From: Streptomyces sp. TP-A0356
GTDB lineage: Bacteria > Actinomycetota > Actinomycetes > Streptomycetales > Streptomycetaceae
Reading direction: 5' to 3'
DNA length: 64,000 nt
NCBI RefSeq assembly: GCF_001417775.1
Contig: NZ_BBZJ01000019.1
Coordinates: 248,001 to 312,000, forward strand
A program made the translations under genes and the position numbers. Positions 17,921 to 25,578 of the stretch are shown piece by piece; the first letter of the stretch is position 1; each line of letters begins with the position of its first letter. Under the pieces are notes generated by a model. It made no database searches. It was not told the DNA's origin and worked only from the letters and a program-made list of their open reading frames with translations.

Positions 17921-17994
17921 CGCGGGGTGGAGCAGCTCGGTAGCTCGCTGGGCTCATAACCCAGAGGTCGCAGGTTCAAATCCTGTCCCCGCTA
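17921..17994 (+). tRNA. Initiator tRNA-fMet (CAT), copy 2
   Basis: Identical over all 74 nt to the copy at 15686-15759, with the same GGG:CCC anticodon-stem pairs and C1:T72 mismatch. Flanks differ, including a different terminator hairpin, so the duplicated unit is only the tRNA and a few adjoining bases. Confidence 0.97.
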
Positions 17995-18004
17995 CTGAAG
18001 GCCC

Positions 18005-18034
18005 AGGGCCGGAATCCTCAGGGATTCCGGCCCT
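18005..18034 (+). terminator. Terminator of initiator tRNA copy 2
   Basis: Perfect 13-bp inverted repeat AGGGCCGGAATCC/GGATTCCGGCCCT with a four-base loop, 10 nt after the tRNA. Confidence 0.88.
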
Positions 18035-18123
18035 GACGCGTTCGCGGGCCATGGGCCCACCGCTTCCCGGGGCGATCCTGGCGGACGAAGGCCACGGGCG
18101 CTGAAGGCACCGTACGCAGCGAA

Positions 18124-18158
18124 AGGCCCCGGCACCTCGGTGGTGGTGTCGGGGCCTG
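18124..18158. terminator. Stem-loop downstream of catR
   Basis: Arms AGGCCCCGGCACC and GGTGTCGGGGCCT (one G:T pair) lie 14 nt beyond the stop of the Fur-family gene; probably terminates its transcript. Confidence 0.7.
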
Positions 18159-18171
18159 GGCGGCGCCGTGG

Positions 18172-18588
18172 CTATATCGTCGCGCAGTTCGGGCACAGCC
18201 CGCGGTACGTCACCTCGACGTCCGAGACCATGAAGCCGAAGCGCTCCGAGCTCGGGAGGTCGGCCAGCGGGTTGCCCGTGGGGTGGACGTCGCGGATCGC
18301 GCCACAGCGAGCGCACACCAGGTGGTGGTGCGGCCGGTGCGCGTTTGGGTCGTACCGCTTGGCGCGCTTGTCCGTGGTGACTTCCAGCACCTCGCCGAGG
18401 GAGACCAGCTCGCCCAGCGTGTTGTAGACCGTCGCCCGGGAGATCTCCGGCAGCTTGGCGACTGCCCTCGCATGCACCTCGTCGGCCGTCAGATGGACGT
18501 GCTCACCGTCGAGGACCTCGGCCACAACGCGCCGCTGCGCGGTCATCCGCCATCCGCGTCCGCGCAGCCGTTCCAACAGGTCGCTCAT
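18172..18588 (-). CDS. catR: Fur-family peroxide-responsive repressor (CatR-like)
   Basis: 138 residues. Winged-helix N-terminus with MTAQRRVVAEVL and the recognition-helix region ISRATVYNTLGELVSLG. Metal-binding part with HRPHHHLVCARCGAIRDV and a second Cys pair in YRGLCPNC: two CxxC pairs form the structural zinc site and the HHH segment the regulatory metal site, typical of PerR/CatR proteins. In S. coelicolor CatR represses the catalase gene and itself and is released by peroxide. Here it is divergent from a catalase across 145 nt with an operator-like repeat. ATG 18588 gives MSDLLERLRG; a GTG six bases upstream is an alternative start. Confidence 0.93.
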   Translation of the reverse strand: MSDLLERLRGRGWRMTAQRRVVAEVLDGEHVHLTADEVHARAVAKLPEISRATVYNTLGELVSLGEVLEVTTDKRAKRYDPNAHRPHHHLVCARCGAIRDVHPTGNPLADLPSSERFGFMVSDVEVTYRGLCPNCATI

Positions 18589-18649
18589 ACACACCAGCCT
18601 AACAGCAAGGGGAACCAGGTCCCGAACGTGTGTGACTTTGGAGCACTGC

Positions 18650-18703
18650 TTGACTTAGACATTGTCCATTGTAGGATCGAGATCGGCTTTGGCCAATGGA
18701 CAG
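18650..18703 (+). promoter_or_regulatory. Catalase promoter with inverted-repeat operator (candidate CatR site)
   Basis: A -35 TTGACT (18650-18655) and -10 TAGGAT (18672-18677) are 16 bp apart. TTGTCCATTG (18662-18671) lies in the spacer and its inverse CAATGGACAG (18694-18703) lies just downstream, one base short of a perfect 10-bp repeat. The position is ideal for repression of the catalase by the adjacent Fur-family regulator. CatR binding is inferred. Confidence 0.65.
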
Positions 18704-18733
18704 GATTGGTCGGAATTGACGCAGGAGGCGCAC

Positions 18734-20185
18734 GTGACGCAGGGACCGCTCACGACGGAGGCCGGTGCTCCGGTAGCCGACAACCAGAACAGCGAGACCG
18801 CGGGCGTCGGCGGCCCGGTCCTCGTCCAGGACCAGCTCCTCCTGGAGAAGCTGGCCCACTTCAACCGTGAGCGCATTCCGGAGCGTGTCGTGCACGCCCG
18901 TGGCGCGGGTGCCTACGGCACCTTCACGGTCACCGCCGATGTCACCCGGTACACGCGCGCCGCGTTCCTCTCCGAGGTCGGCAAGCAGACCGAGACGTTC
19001 CTGCGCTTCTCGACGGTGGCGGGCAACCTCGGCTCCGCGGACGCGGTCCGTGACCCCCGTGGGTTCGCGCTGAAGTTCTACACCGAAGAGGGCAACTACG
19101 ACCTCGTCGGCAACAACACCCCGGTGTTCTTCATCAAGGACGCCATCAAGTTCCCCGACTTCATCCACACCCAGAAGCGCGACCCGTACACGGGCTCGCA
19201 GGAGACGGACAACGTCTGGGACTTCTGGGGCCTGTCGCCCGAGTCCACCCACCAGGTGACCTGGCTGTTCGGTGACCGTGGCATCCCGGCGTCGTACCGC
19301 CACATGAACGGCTACGGATCGCACACCTACCAGTGGAACAACGAGGCCGGCGAGGTCTTCTGGGTCAAGTACCACTTCAAGACCGACCAGGGCATCAAGA
19401 ACCTGACGACGGAGGAGGCCGTGAAGGTCTCCGGTCTCGATCCGGACTCCCACCAGCGTGACCTGCGCGAGGCCATCGAGCGCGGCGAGTTCCCGTCCTG
19501 GACCGTCCAGGTGCAGATCATGCCGGCGGCCGAGGCGGCGACCTACCGCTTCAACCCGTTCGACCTCACCAAGGTGTGGCCGCACGAGGACTACCCGCCG
19601 ATCGAGATCGGCAAGCTGGAGCTCAACCGCAACCCGGAGAACATCTTCGCCGAGGTCGAGCAGTCGATCTTCAGCCCCGCGCACTTCGTGCCGGGCATCG
19701 GCCCCTCCCCGGACAAGATGCTCCAGGGCCGTCTCTTCGCGTACGGCGACGCCCACCGCTACCGCGTCGGCATCAACGCCGACCACCTGCCGGTGAACCG
19801 CCCGCACGCCACCGAGGCGCGTACCAACTCCCGCGACGGCTTCCTGTACGACGGCCGTCACAAGGGCGCGAAGAACTACGAGCCGAACAGCTTCGGCGGA
19901 CCCTTCCAGGCGGGCAGGCCGCTGTGGCAGTCGGTCCCGCTCTCCGGCGGCACGGGCAATCACGAGGCCCCGGTCCACGCCGAGGACAACGACTTCGTGC
20001 AGGCGGGAAACCTCTACCGCCTGATGTCGGAGGACGAGAAGGGCCGTCTGATCGACAACCTGGCGGGCTTCATCGCCAAGGTCTCGCGCGACGACATCGC
20101 CGAGCGCGCGATCAGCAACTTCCGTCAGGCCGACGGAGACTTCGGCAAGCGCCTGGAGGCCGCGGTCCAGGCCCTGCGCGGCTGA
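18734..20185 (+). CDS. catA: Monofunctional haem catalase
   Basis: 483 residues, the size of small-subunit clade 3 catalases. The catalytic His54 lies in RERIPERVVHARGAGAYG, the catalytic Asn in the GNYDLVGNNTPVFF region, and the proximal haem-ligand tyrosine in RLFAYGDAHRYRVG. It dismutates hydrogen peroxide in the cytoplasm. GTG 18734 was chosen because AGGAGG lies five bases upstream; an in-frame extension to 18662 would start inside the promoter. Divergent from catR and probably under its control, as described for S. coelicolor CatA/CatR. Confidence 0.96.
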   Translation: MTQGPLTTEAGAPVADNQNSETAGVGGPVLVQDQLLLEKLAHFNRERIPERVVHARGAGAYGTFTVTADVTRYTRAAFLSEVGKQTETFLRFSTVAGNLGSADAVRDPRGFALKFYTEEGNYDLVGNNTPVFFIKDAIKFPDFIHTQKRDPYTGSQETDNVWDFWGLSPESTHQVTWLFGDRGIPASYRHMNGYGSHTYQWNNEAGEVFWVKYHFKTDQGIKNLTTEEAVKVSGLDPDSHQRDLREAIERGEFPSWTVQVQIMPAAEAATYRFNPFDLTKVWPHEDYPPIEIGKLELNRNPENIFAEVEQSIFSPAHFVPGIGPSPDKMLQGRLFAYGDAHRYRVGINADHLPVNRPHATEARTNSRDGFLYDGRHKGAKNYEPNSFGGPFQAGRPLWQSVPLSGGTGNHEAPVHAEDNDFVQAGNLYRLMSEDEKGRLIDNLAGFIAKVSRDDIAERAISNFRQADGDFGKRLEAAVQALRG

Positions 20186-20211
20186 CCGGGTTGGACCGCT
20201 TGTCGTAGGGG

Positions 20212-20244
20212 ACGGGCCGGAACCCCATCGGGGCTCCGGCCCGT
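20212..20244. terminator. Bidirectional stem-loop between catalase and CBS gene
   Basis: Arms ACGGGCCGGAACCCC and GGGGCTCCGGCCCGT around ATC, one mismatch, between convergent genes. Confidence 0.8.
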
Positions 20245-20258
20245 TCGCGCGTCCGGGG

Positions 20259-20660
20259 TCAGCCGGTCGCGGCCGGGACGCGCCGCCGCGTGGGCGCCCA
20301 GCAGCGGATGATGTCGCGGACCGAGACGATGCCGACCGGTTCGTCGCGGTCGAGGACGATCAGATGCCGGAAGCCGCCGTGGGCCATCGCGCGGGCTGCC
20401 TCTTCGAGGGTCCAGGTGGGTGCGGCGAAGACCACGTCGGTGGTGGTATGGGCATGGACCCGCTCGGTGTCCGGGCTCTGGCCCAGGCCGACCGAGTTGA
20501 GGACGTCGCGCTCGGTGAGGATGCCGATACCGCCGGCGTCCGGATCGAGCACCACGGCCGCGCCGACGCGGCGGGCGGACATCAGTGCTGCTGCCTGGCG
20601 GAGGGTGTGGTTGGGGCCGATGGTGAGGACGACAGTGCTCATGGCGTCGCTGACGAGCAT
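20259..20660 (-). CDS. CBS-domain pair protein
   Basis: 133 residues consisting of two CBS motifs (VSDAMSTVVLTIGPNHTLRQ... GILTERDVL and TTDVVFAAPTWTLEEAARAM... GIVSVRDII). Stand-alone Bateman modules bind adenosyl nucleotides and act as sensors or regulatory subunits; no effector domain is attached. ATG 20660 gives MLVSDAMST, with AGGAGG twelve bases upstream (slightly long spacing); ATG 20687 would place that ribosome binding site inside the gene. Target unknown. Confidence 0.88.
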   Translation of the reverse strand: MLVSDAMSTVVLTIGPNHTLRQAAALMSARRVGAAVVLDPDAGGIGILTERDVLNSVGLGQSPDTERVHAHTTTDVVFAAPTWTLEEAARAMAHGGFRHLIVLDRDEPVGIVSVRDIIRCWAPTRRRVPAATG

Positions 20661-20958
20661 GGTGCGGAGCCACCTCCTGAGATGCACTGGGAATGCACTG
20701 GCTCAGCCCTCCGGATCCAATGGATGCCGCCCGCCGGAGGCGCATGTTCCCCGCTTCACAAGTTCACAAGTGCGGGGGCCTTCAGGGTCTCAGGCAAAGG
20801 GCCGGTCAACAAGGGGGCGTGCGACGTAAGTTCGGGGGCGCACGCGATGCACGTATATGTATGTGGCGTGTATTGCCCGGGTTATGTCTCTGCCGTGTAT
20901 TGCCCGTGGCGCGATGGCCGCGAGCCCCTCGGTCCCTCTGCGAAACGGTCTAGTACAC
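20661..20958. other. 298-bp intergenic region with short direct repeats, no gene seen
   Basis: Upstream of the CBS gene and downstream of hisN. It holds two copies of CGTGTATTGCCCG (20867 and 20894) 27 bp apart and is locally A+T-richer than its surroundings. No convincing ribosome binding site plus reading frame was found. It probably contains the promoter for the CBS gene. Confidence 0.5.
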
Positions 20959-21759
20959 CTAGTGCCGGTCGTTCAGGTAGTCGAGCAGCGTGTCGTGGAG
21001 GAGACCGTTGGAAGCGGCCGCGTTGCCGCTGTGCGGCCCCGGGCGGCCGTCGAGACCCGTGAAGGAGCCGCCGGCCTCCGTCACGATGATCGCGTTCGCC
21101 GCCATGTCCCACAGGGACAGCTCGGGCTCGGCACAGATGTCGACCGAGCCCTCGGCGACCATCATGTAGGGCCAGAAGTCGCCGTAGCCCCGGGTGCGCC
21201 ACACCGCGCGGGTCAGGTCCAGGAACCCGCCGAGCCGGCCCTGCTCCTCCCAGCCGGAGAGGGAGGAGTACGCGAAGGACGCGTCGGACAGCGTCGAGAC
21301 GCGCGAGACCTGCAGCCGGGAGGCCGAGGCCAGGCTGCGGCCGGTGAAGGCGCCGTGCCCCTTCGCGGCCCACCAGCGGCGGCCCAGTGCGGGGGCCGAG
21401 ACGACTCCGACGACGGGCTGGTAGCCGCCCTCGCCCGCCTCCATGAGGGAGATCAGGGTGGCCCACACCGGTACGCCGCGTACGTAGTTCTTGGTGCCGT
21501 CGATCGGGTCGACGACCCACCGGCGTGGTCCCGTCCCCTCGATGCCGTACTCCTCGCCGAGGATCGCGTCACGCGGCCGGGCGCGCTGCAGCTGCCCGCG
21601 GATCAGCTCCTCGGCCCCCTTGTCGGCCTCGCTCACCGGTGTCATGTCCGGTTTGGTCTCGACCTTGAGGTCGAGGGCCTTGAACCGGGCCGTGGTCGCC
21701 GCGTCGGCGGCGTCCGCGAGCACATGGGCGAGCCGCAGGTCATCGAGATAGTCGGGCAT
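20959..21759 (-). CDS. hisN: Inositol-monophosphatase-family histidinol-phosphatase
   Basis: 266 residues of the IMPase superfamily: GEEYG (metal-binding Glu pair), WVVDPIDGTKNYVRGVP (the DPIDGT signature) and LWDMAANAIIVTEAGG near the C-terminus. In S. coelicolor and M. tuberculosis this clade supplies histidinol-phosphate phosphatase (HisN), which converts L-histidinol phosphate to L-histidinol, completing a pathway whose other genes lie elsewhere. An inositol or sulfur-nucleotide phosphatase is the alternative within the superfamily. ATG 21759 gives MPDYLDDLRLAH. Confidence 0.85.
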   Translation of the reverse strand: MPDYLDDLRLAHVLADAADAATTARFKALDLKVETKPDMTPVSEADKGAEELIRGQLQRARPRDAILGEEYGIEGTGPRRWVVDPIDGTKNYVRGVPVWATLISLMEAGEGGYQPVVGVVSAPALGRRWWAAKGHGAFTGRSLASASRLQVSRVSTLSDASFAYSSLSGWEEQGRLGGFLDLTRAVWRTRGYGDFWPYMMVAEGSVDICAEPELSLWDMAANAIIVTEAGGSFTGLDGRPGPHSGNAAASNGLLHDTLLDYLNDRH

Positions 21760-21949
21760 GACCGAACCGTATCTGCCCCTTCCGGCGAACGGCCACACGG
21801 CCCGCGGGAGTCTTGGGCCCCGCCGCCGGCGTGTGATCACGTCGTGCGATGACCGGAGTACACCTCCCGGCGCCGCCGCGAACCCTTGACAGTGCTGGTG
21901 TGCGCGTCAAATCTGTGCGTCAGAGCCGCCGGCCCCGAGGGAGGCGATG

Positions 21950-22555
21950 ATGCCTGCAGCGCGGGAATCCCTGCTGGACGCTGCCTACACGGCGCTGCTG
22001 CGCCGCCCGTGGTCGGCCGTGCGCATGGTGGACGTGGCGGCCGCGGCCGGTGTCTCCCGCCAGACGCTGTACAACGAGTTCGGCAGCAAGGAGGGGCTCG
22101 CCCGGGCCCTGGTGCGCCGGGAGGCCGACAGCTATCTCGCCGGTGTGGAGCGGGCGCTCGCCACGCCCGTGGACGCCGGCGAACGGCTGGCCGTGACCGC
22201 CGAGTGGACCGCGTCGGCCGCCCGCGGCAACGCGCTGGTCCGCGCCATGCTCACCGGCTGCTGGGGTGATCACCTGCCCTCCCCGACGCTCTCGGCCGTG
22301 CCGTCCACCTCCGCGGTGCCGGCGCAGCGGAGAGCCGACGGGCCGCTGCCGTCCCCGGCGGACTTCGTGGGCCTGGTCCGCGACCGCGCCGTCGCAGCGG
22401 TGGCCGGTCCCGGCATGGGGAAGGCGGATGCGGGGGAGTGGGCGCGGGGCTGTGAGCTGGTCGTTCGGCTGGCCCTGTCGTGTGTGGTGGCTCCGCCGGG
22501 CGAGGGCAGGGTGGGGGAACTGGTGCGGGCCGCTCTGCAGCGCCAGGTGCGGTGA
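21950..22555 (+). CDS. TetR-family transcriptional regulator
   Basis: 201 residues. The N-terminal helix-turn-helix is clear (ARESLLDAAYTALLRRPW... VDVAAAAGVSRQTLYNEFGSKEGLARAL). The C-terminal ligand domain is Ala/Pro-rich and unspecific. ATG 21950 is five bases after GGGAGG and is preferred over the adjacent ATG at 21947. It is divergent from hisN and convergent with the SMR transporter; regulation of the latter would be unusual given the orientation. Target unknown. Confidence 0.9.
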   Translation: MPAARESLLDAAYTALLRRPWSAVRMVDVAAAAGVSRQTLYNEFGSKEGLARALVRREADSYLAGVERALATPVDAGERLAVTAEWTASAARGNALVRAMLTGCWGDHLPSPTLSAVPSTSAVPAQRRADGPLPSPADFVGLVRDRAVAAVAGPGMGKADAGEWARGCELVVRLALSCVVAPPGEGRVGELVRAALQRQVR

Positions 22556-22574
22556 CCGTCGGCCAAGGGGCGGC

Positions 22575-22649
22575 CGTGGCTCCGCAGGTGGGGCGTGGTT
22601 CCTCAGGTGGGCCGTGGTTCCTCAGGTGGGGCGTGGCTCCTCAGTGGGC
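22575..22649 (+). repeat. 19-bp tandem repeat, about four copies, at a convergent gene junction
   Basis: Units starting CGTGGYTCC occur at 22575, 22594, 22613 and 22632 (consensus CGTGGTTCCTCAGGTGGGG with one or two changes each). The last unit runs into the stop codon of the SMR gene at 22641. Function unknown; a variable-number repeat candidate. Confidence 0.85.
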
Positions 22650-22964
22650 CGAGCCCGACAGCTGCAGGCCTATCACGCCCACGATCACCAAGGTGATCGA
22701 GACGATCTTCAGCATCGAGACCAGATCGCCCAGGAAGACCATGCCGTAGATCGCCGTCCCGGCCGCGCCGATGCCCGTCCACACCGCGTACGCGGGGCCC
22801 ACGTCCAGCTTCCTCAGGGAGAGGGTGAGGAGGCCGAAGCTGCCGAGGGCGAAGCAGCAGAACGCCACCGTGGGCCACAGCCGGGTGAAACCGTGCGAGA
22901 GCTTGAGACAGACGGCGAAACCGGTCTCCAGAAGCCCGGCCACGATGACCAGCAGCCACGCCAT
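22641..22964 (-). CDS. Small multidrug resistance (SMR) transporter, SugE/Gdx-like
   Basis: 107 residues with four membrane helices. The conserved transport glutamate is in VAGLLETGFAVCLKLS (residue about 13), and GPAYAVWTGIGAAGTAIYGM is the third-helix signature of the family. The SugE/Gdx subgroup exports guanidinium as a dual-topology homodimer, while EmrE-like members export quaternary cations; a single unpaired gene fits either. ATG 22964 has GGAGGA six bases upstream. I see no convincing guanidine riboswitch in the 100 nt upstream. Confidence 0.88.
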   Translation of the reverse strand: MAWLLVIVAGLLETGFAVCLKLSHGFTRLWPTVAFCCFALGSFGLLTLSLRKLDVGPAYAVWTGIGAAGTAIYGMVFLGDLVSMLKIVSITLVIVGVIGLQLSGSAH

Positions 22965-23068
22965 GTCTCGTCCTCCCGCGTCCCCACGTCGACTGCTTCG
23001 TCTGGTCGGATCCGGCCCGGTGCGAGTAAGCATTTACCGGCGCACCGCGGGCGCAAACAACGCGGAGG

Positions 23069-24079
23069 TCAGTCCCCCTCCCGCCGCTCGCGCGTGCCCA
23101 GCAGCCGGCGCAGGGAGTACAGGCGCGCCGGGTCCGCGTGCCCCTCCGCCACCCATTCGTCCAGGGCGCAGTCGGGTTCGTCGTGGCTGCACGCCCGAGG
23201 GCAGCCCGCGGTGCCGGGCTCCAGGTCGGGGAAGGCGTGGATCACACGGGAGGGGTCGATGTGCGCGAGGCCGAAGGACCGTACGCCCGGCGTGTCGATG
23301 ACCCAGCCGTGCGCTTCCTCCAGCGGCAGCGCCAGCGCCGAGGTCGTGGTGTGCCGGCCGCGGCCGGTCACCGCGTTCACATGGCCCGTCGAGCGCCGCC
23401 TGTCCTCCGGGACCAGCGCGTTGACCAGCGTCGTCTTGCCGACCCCGGAGTGCCCGACGAACGCCGTGATCTTGCCGTCGAGATGCTCGCGCACCCGTTC
23501 CGCGGCATCGCCGCTCTCCAGCTCCTCGCGGCTGGTGACGACGTACGGTATGTCCAGCGCGCCGTACAGCTCCAGGAGCTTGTCGGGCGGGGCGAGGTCC
23601 GACTTGGTCATCACCAGCAGGGGGTCGAGGCCGCCGTCGTAGGCCGCCACCAGACAGCGGTCGATCAGGCGCGGGCGCGGCTCGGGGTCGGCCAGGGCCG
23701 TGACGATGGCCAGCTGGTCGGCGTTGGCGACGACCACGCGCTCGTACGGATCGTCGTCGTCGGCGGTGCGACGCAGGACGGAGCCGCGCTCCTCGATACG
23801 GACGATGCGGGCGAGGGTGTCCTTGGCGCCGGACATGTCGCCGACGAGTGCGACACGGTCGCCGACCACCGCCGCCTTGCGGCCCAGTTCACGGGCCTTC
23901 ATCGCCATGACCGTACGGCCGTCGACGAGGCAGGTCAGCCGGCCGCGGTCGACGGTGAGGACCATGCCCTCGGCCGCGTCCTCGTGCTTCGGCCGGATGT
24001 TCGTACGCGGCCGGTTGCCCTTGCGGTTGGGGCGCGTGCGGATGTCGTCCTCGTCGGTGTGCTTGCCGTAGCGGCGCAT
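23069..24079 (-). CDS. rsgA: Ribosome small-subunit-dependent GTPase A
   Basis: 336 residues with the circularly permuted GTPase order diagnostic of RsgA/YjeQ: G4 (MTKSD), then G1 (GHSGVGKTTL), then G3 (DTPGVRSFG). An OB-fold precedes it (about 40-110) and a Cys/His zinc finger follows (GCPRACSHDEPDCALDEWV). It assists late maturation of the 30S subunit. It begins 16 nt after the aroA stop, so the two are co-transcribed from the aroA side. The N-terminal 35 residues are basic, as usual for actinobacterial members. Confidence 0.95.
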   Translation of the reverse strand: MRRYGKHTDEDDIRTRPNRKGNRPRTNIRPKHEDAAEGMVLTVDRGRLTCLVDGRTVMAMKARELGRKAAVVGDRVALVGDMSGAKDTLARIVRIEERGSVLRRTADDDDPYERVVVANADQLAIVTALADPEPRPRLIDRCLVAAYDGGLDPLLVMTKSDLAPPDKLLELYGALDIPYVVTSREELESGDAAERVREHLDGKITAFVGHSGVGKTTLVNALVPEDRRRSTGHVNAVTGRGRHTTTSALALPLEEAHGWVIDTPGVRSFGLAHIDPSRVIHAFPDLEPGTAGCPRACSHDEPDCALDEWVAEGHADPARLYSLRRLLGTRERREGD

Positions 24080-24095
24080 GATTCCAGTCCGCCCG

Positions 24096-25412
24096 TCAGT
24101 TCCCGAGCATCCCGGTCCACAGGTCGGGGAAGTCGGGCAGTGTCTTCGCCGTCGTCGCCACGTTCTCGATCTGCACGCCGTCGACCGCGAGGCCGATGAT
24201 CGCGCCCGCGGTGGCCATGCGGTGGTCGTCGTAGGTGTGGAAGACCCCGCCGTGCAGGGGGCGCGGGCGGATCTGCAGGCCGTCGGCGGTCTCGGTGACG
24301 TCGCCGCCCAGCTCGTTGATCTCCTTGGTCAGCGCCGCGAGGCGGTCCGTCTCGTGCAGCCGCAGATGGGCGACGCCGCGCAGGGTCGACGGGGAGTCCG
24401 CGAGGGCCGCGACCGCTGCGATGCCGGGCGTCAGCTCGCCGACCTCGCTCAGGTCCACGTCGATCCCGTGGATGGCACCCGAACCGGTGAACTCCAGGCC
24501 ACGCTCGTTCAGTTCGCAGGAACCGCCCATCTCGGTGAAGATCTCGCGCAGCCGGTCGCCGGGCTGGGTCGTGCGGAGCGGCCAGTCGGGGATGACGACC
24601 TTGCCGCCGGTGACCAGGGCGGCCGCGAGGAACGGCTGGGCGTTGGACAGGTCCGGCTCGACGGTCAGGTCTCGGCCGAGCAGGGCCCCCGGCGTCACCC
24701 GCCAGACGTCGGCCTCGCCACCCGACTCGGGGGTGTCCACCTGGGCGCCGATGGCGCGCAGCATGTCGACGGTCATACGGATGTGCGGCAGCGAGGGCAG
24801 CGTCGAGCCGATGTGGCGGACCTCCACGCCCTGGTTGAAGCGCGGGGCGGACAGCAGCAGAGCGCTCACGAACTGGGACGACGAGGACGCGTCGATCGAC
24901 ACCGGGCCGCCGTCCAGCGCGCCGCCGCCGTGCACGGTCAGCGGCAGCGCGCCGCGGCCGTCGTCGTCGATACGGGCACCGAGGGCGCGCAGGGCGTCGA
25001 TCACGCCGTTCAGGGGCCGCTCGTAGGAGCGAGGGTCGCCGTCGAAGCGGACGGGGCCGTCGGCGAGCGCGGCCACCGGGGGCAGGAAGCGCATCACGGT
25101 GCCGGCGTTGCCGACGTCGATCGTGGCGGGGCCGTGCAGCGCGGCGGGGATCACCCGCCAGGTCTCGCCGGTGCCGTCAGGCCCCACCCCTTCCTCGATG
25201 CCGACGCCCATCGCGCGCAGGGCGGCGGCCATCAGCAGGGTGTCGCGGGAGCGCAGGGGGCGGCGCACCCAGCCGGGTTCGGAGGCGAGTGCGGCGAGGA
25301 CGAGGGCGCGATTGGTGACCGACTTGGACCCGGGCACGTGGACCGTCGCATCGACGGCTCCGCTCGCGTGCGGGGCGGTCCAGGGGGCGGTGTGAGCGGG
25401 GTTAACGGTCAT
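24096..25412 (-). CDS. aroA: 3-phosphoshikimate 1-carboxyvinyltransferase (EPSP synthase)
   Basis: 438 residues. N-terminal VPGSKSVTNRALVLAAL binds shikimate-3-phosphate and PEP; DVGNAGTVMRFLPPVAAL is the glyphosate-loop region; HETDRLAAL and DDHRMATAGAIIGLA are conserved C-terminal elements. It makes EPSP in the shikimate pathway. The residue matching E. coli Pro101 is Phe (MRF rather than MRP), a position linked to glyphosate sensitivity in class I enzymes; actinobacterial enzymes often differ here. First gene of an operon with rsgA. Confidence 0.96.
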   Translation of the reverse strand: MTVNPAHTAPWTAPHASGAVDATVHVPGSKSVTNRALVLAALASEPGWVRRPLRSRDTLLMAAALRAMGVGIEEGVGPDGTGETWRVIPAALHGPATIDVGNAGTVMRFLPPVAALADGPVRFDGDPRSYERPLNGVIDALRALGARIDDDGRGALPLTVHGGGALDGGPVSIDASSSSQFVSALLLSAPRFNQGVEVRHIGSTLPSLPHIRMTVDMLRAIGAQVDTPESGGEADVWRVTPGALLGRDLTVEPDLSNAQPFLAAALVTGGKVVIPDWPLRTTQPGDRLREIFTEMGGSCELNERGLEFTGSGAIHGIDVDLSEVGELTPGIAAVAALADSPSTLRGVAHLRLHETDRLAALTKEINELGGDVTETADGLQIRPRPLHGGVFHTYDDHRMATAGAIIGLAVDGVQIENVATTAKTLPDFPDLWTGMLGN

Positions 25413-25498
25413 GCGCCCCACTGTAGTGGCTGGTCCAGTCCCGAGATCTTGATCAAAAGCGGCGAAATACCGACGAAACCGTTGTCTGGTATCCGAGC

Positions 25499-25519
25499 CG
25501 TATGTGCCGCGCACATACG
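25499..25519. promoter_or_regulatory. Inverted repeat CGTATGTG-N5-CACATACG
   Basis: A perfect 8-bp inverted repeat lies 87 nt upstream of the aroA start and 60 nt beyond the stop of the M50 gene. It could be an operator at the aroA promoter or a weak terminator of the M50 transcript. Confidence 0.4.
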
Positions 25520-25578
25520 CACGATCACGTACGGTCGCACGTGGCCGGAGCGGGCATGAACGTGCCCCGGCCGGGCCC

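Noticed and set aside
15686..17994. tRNA-associated integration island between the two tRNA genes
   Set aside because: No integrase, att-like partial tRNA copies or foreign codon usage; both tRNAs are complete.
22965..23068. Guanidine-II (mini-ykkC) riboswitch upstream of the SMR gene
   Set aside because: ACGR-like tetranucleotides occur but no flanking stems can be formed.
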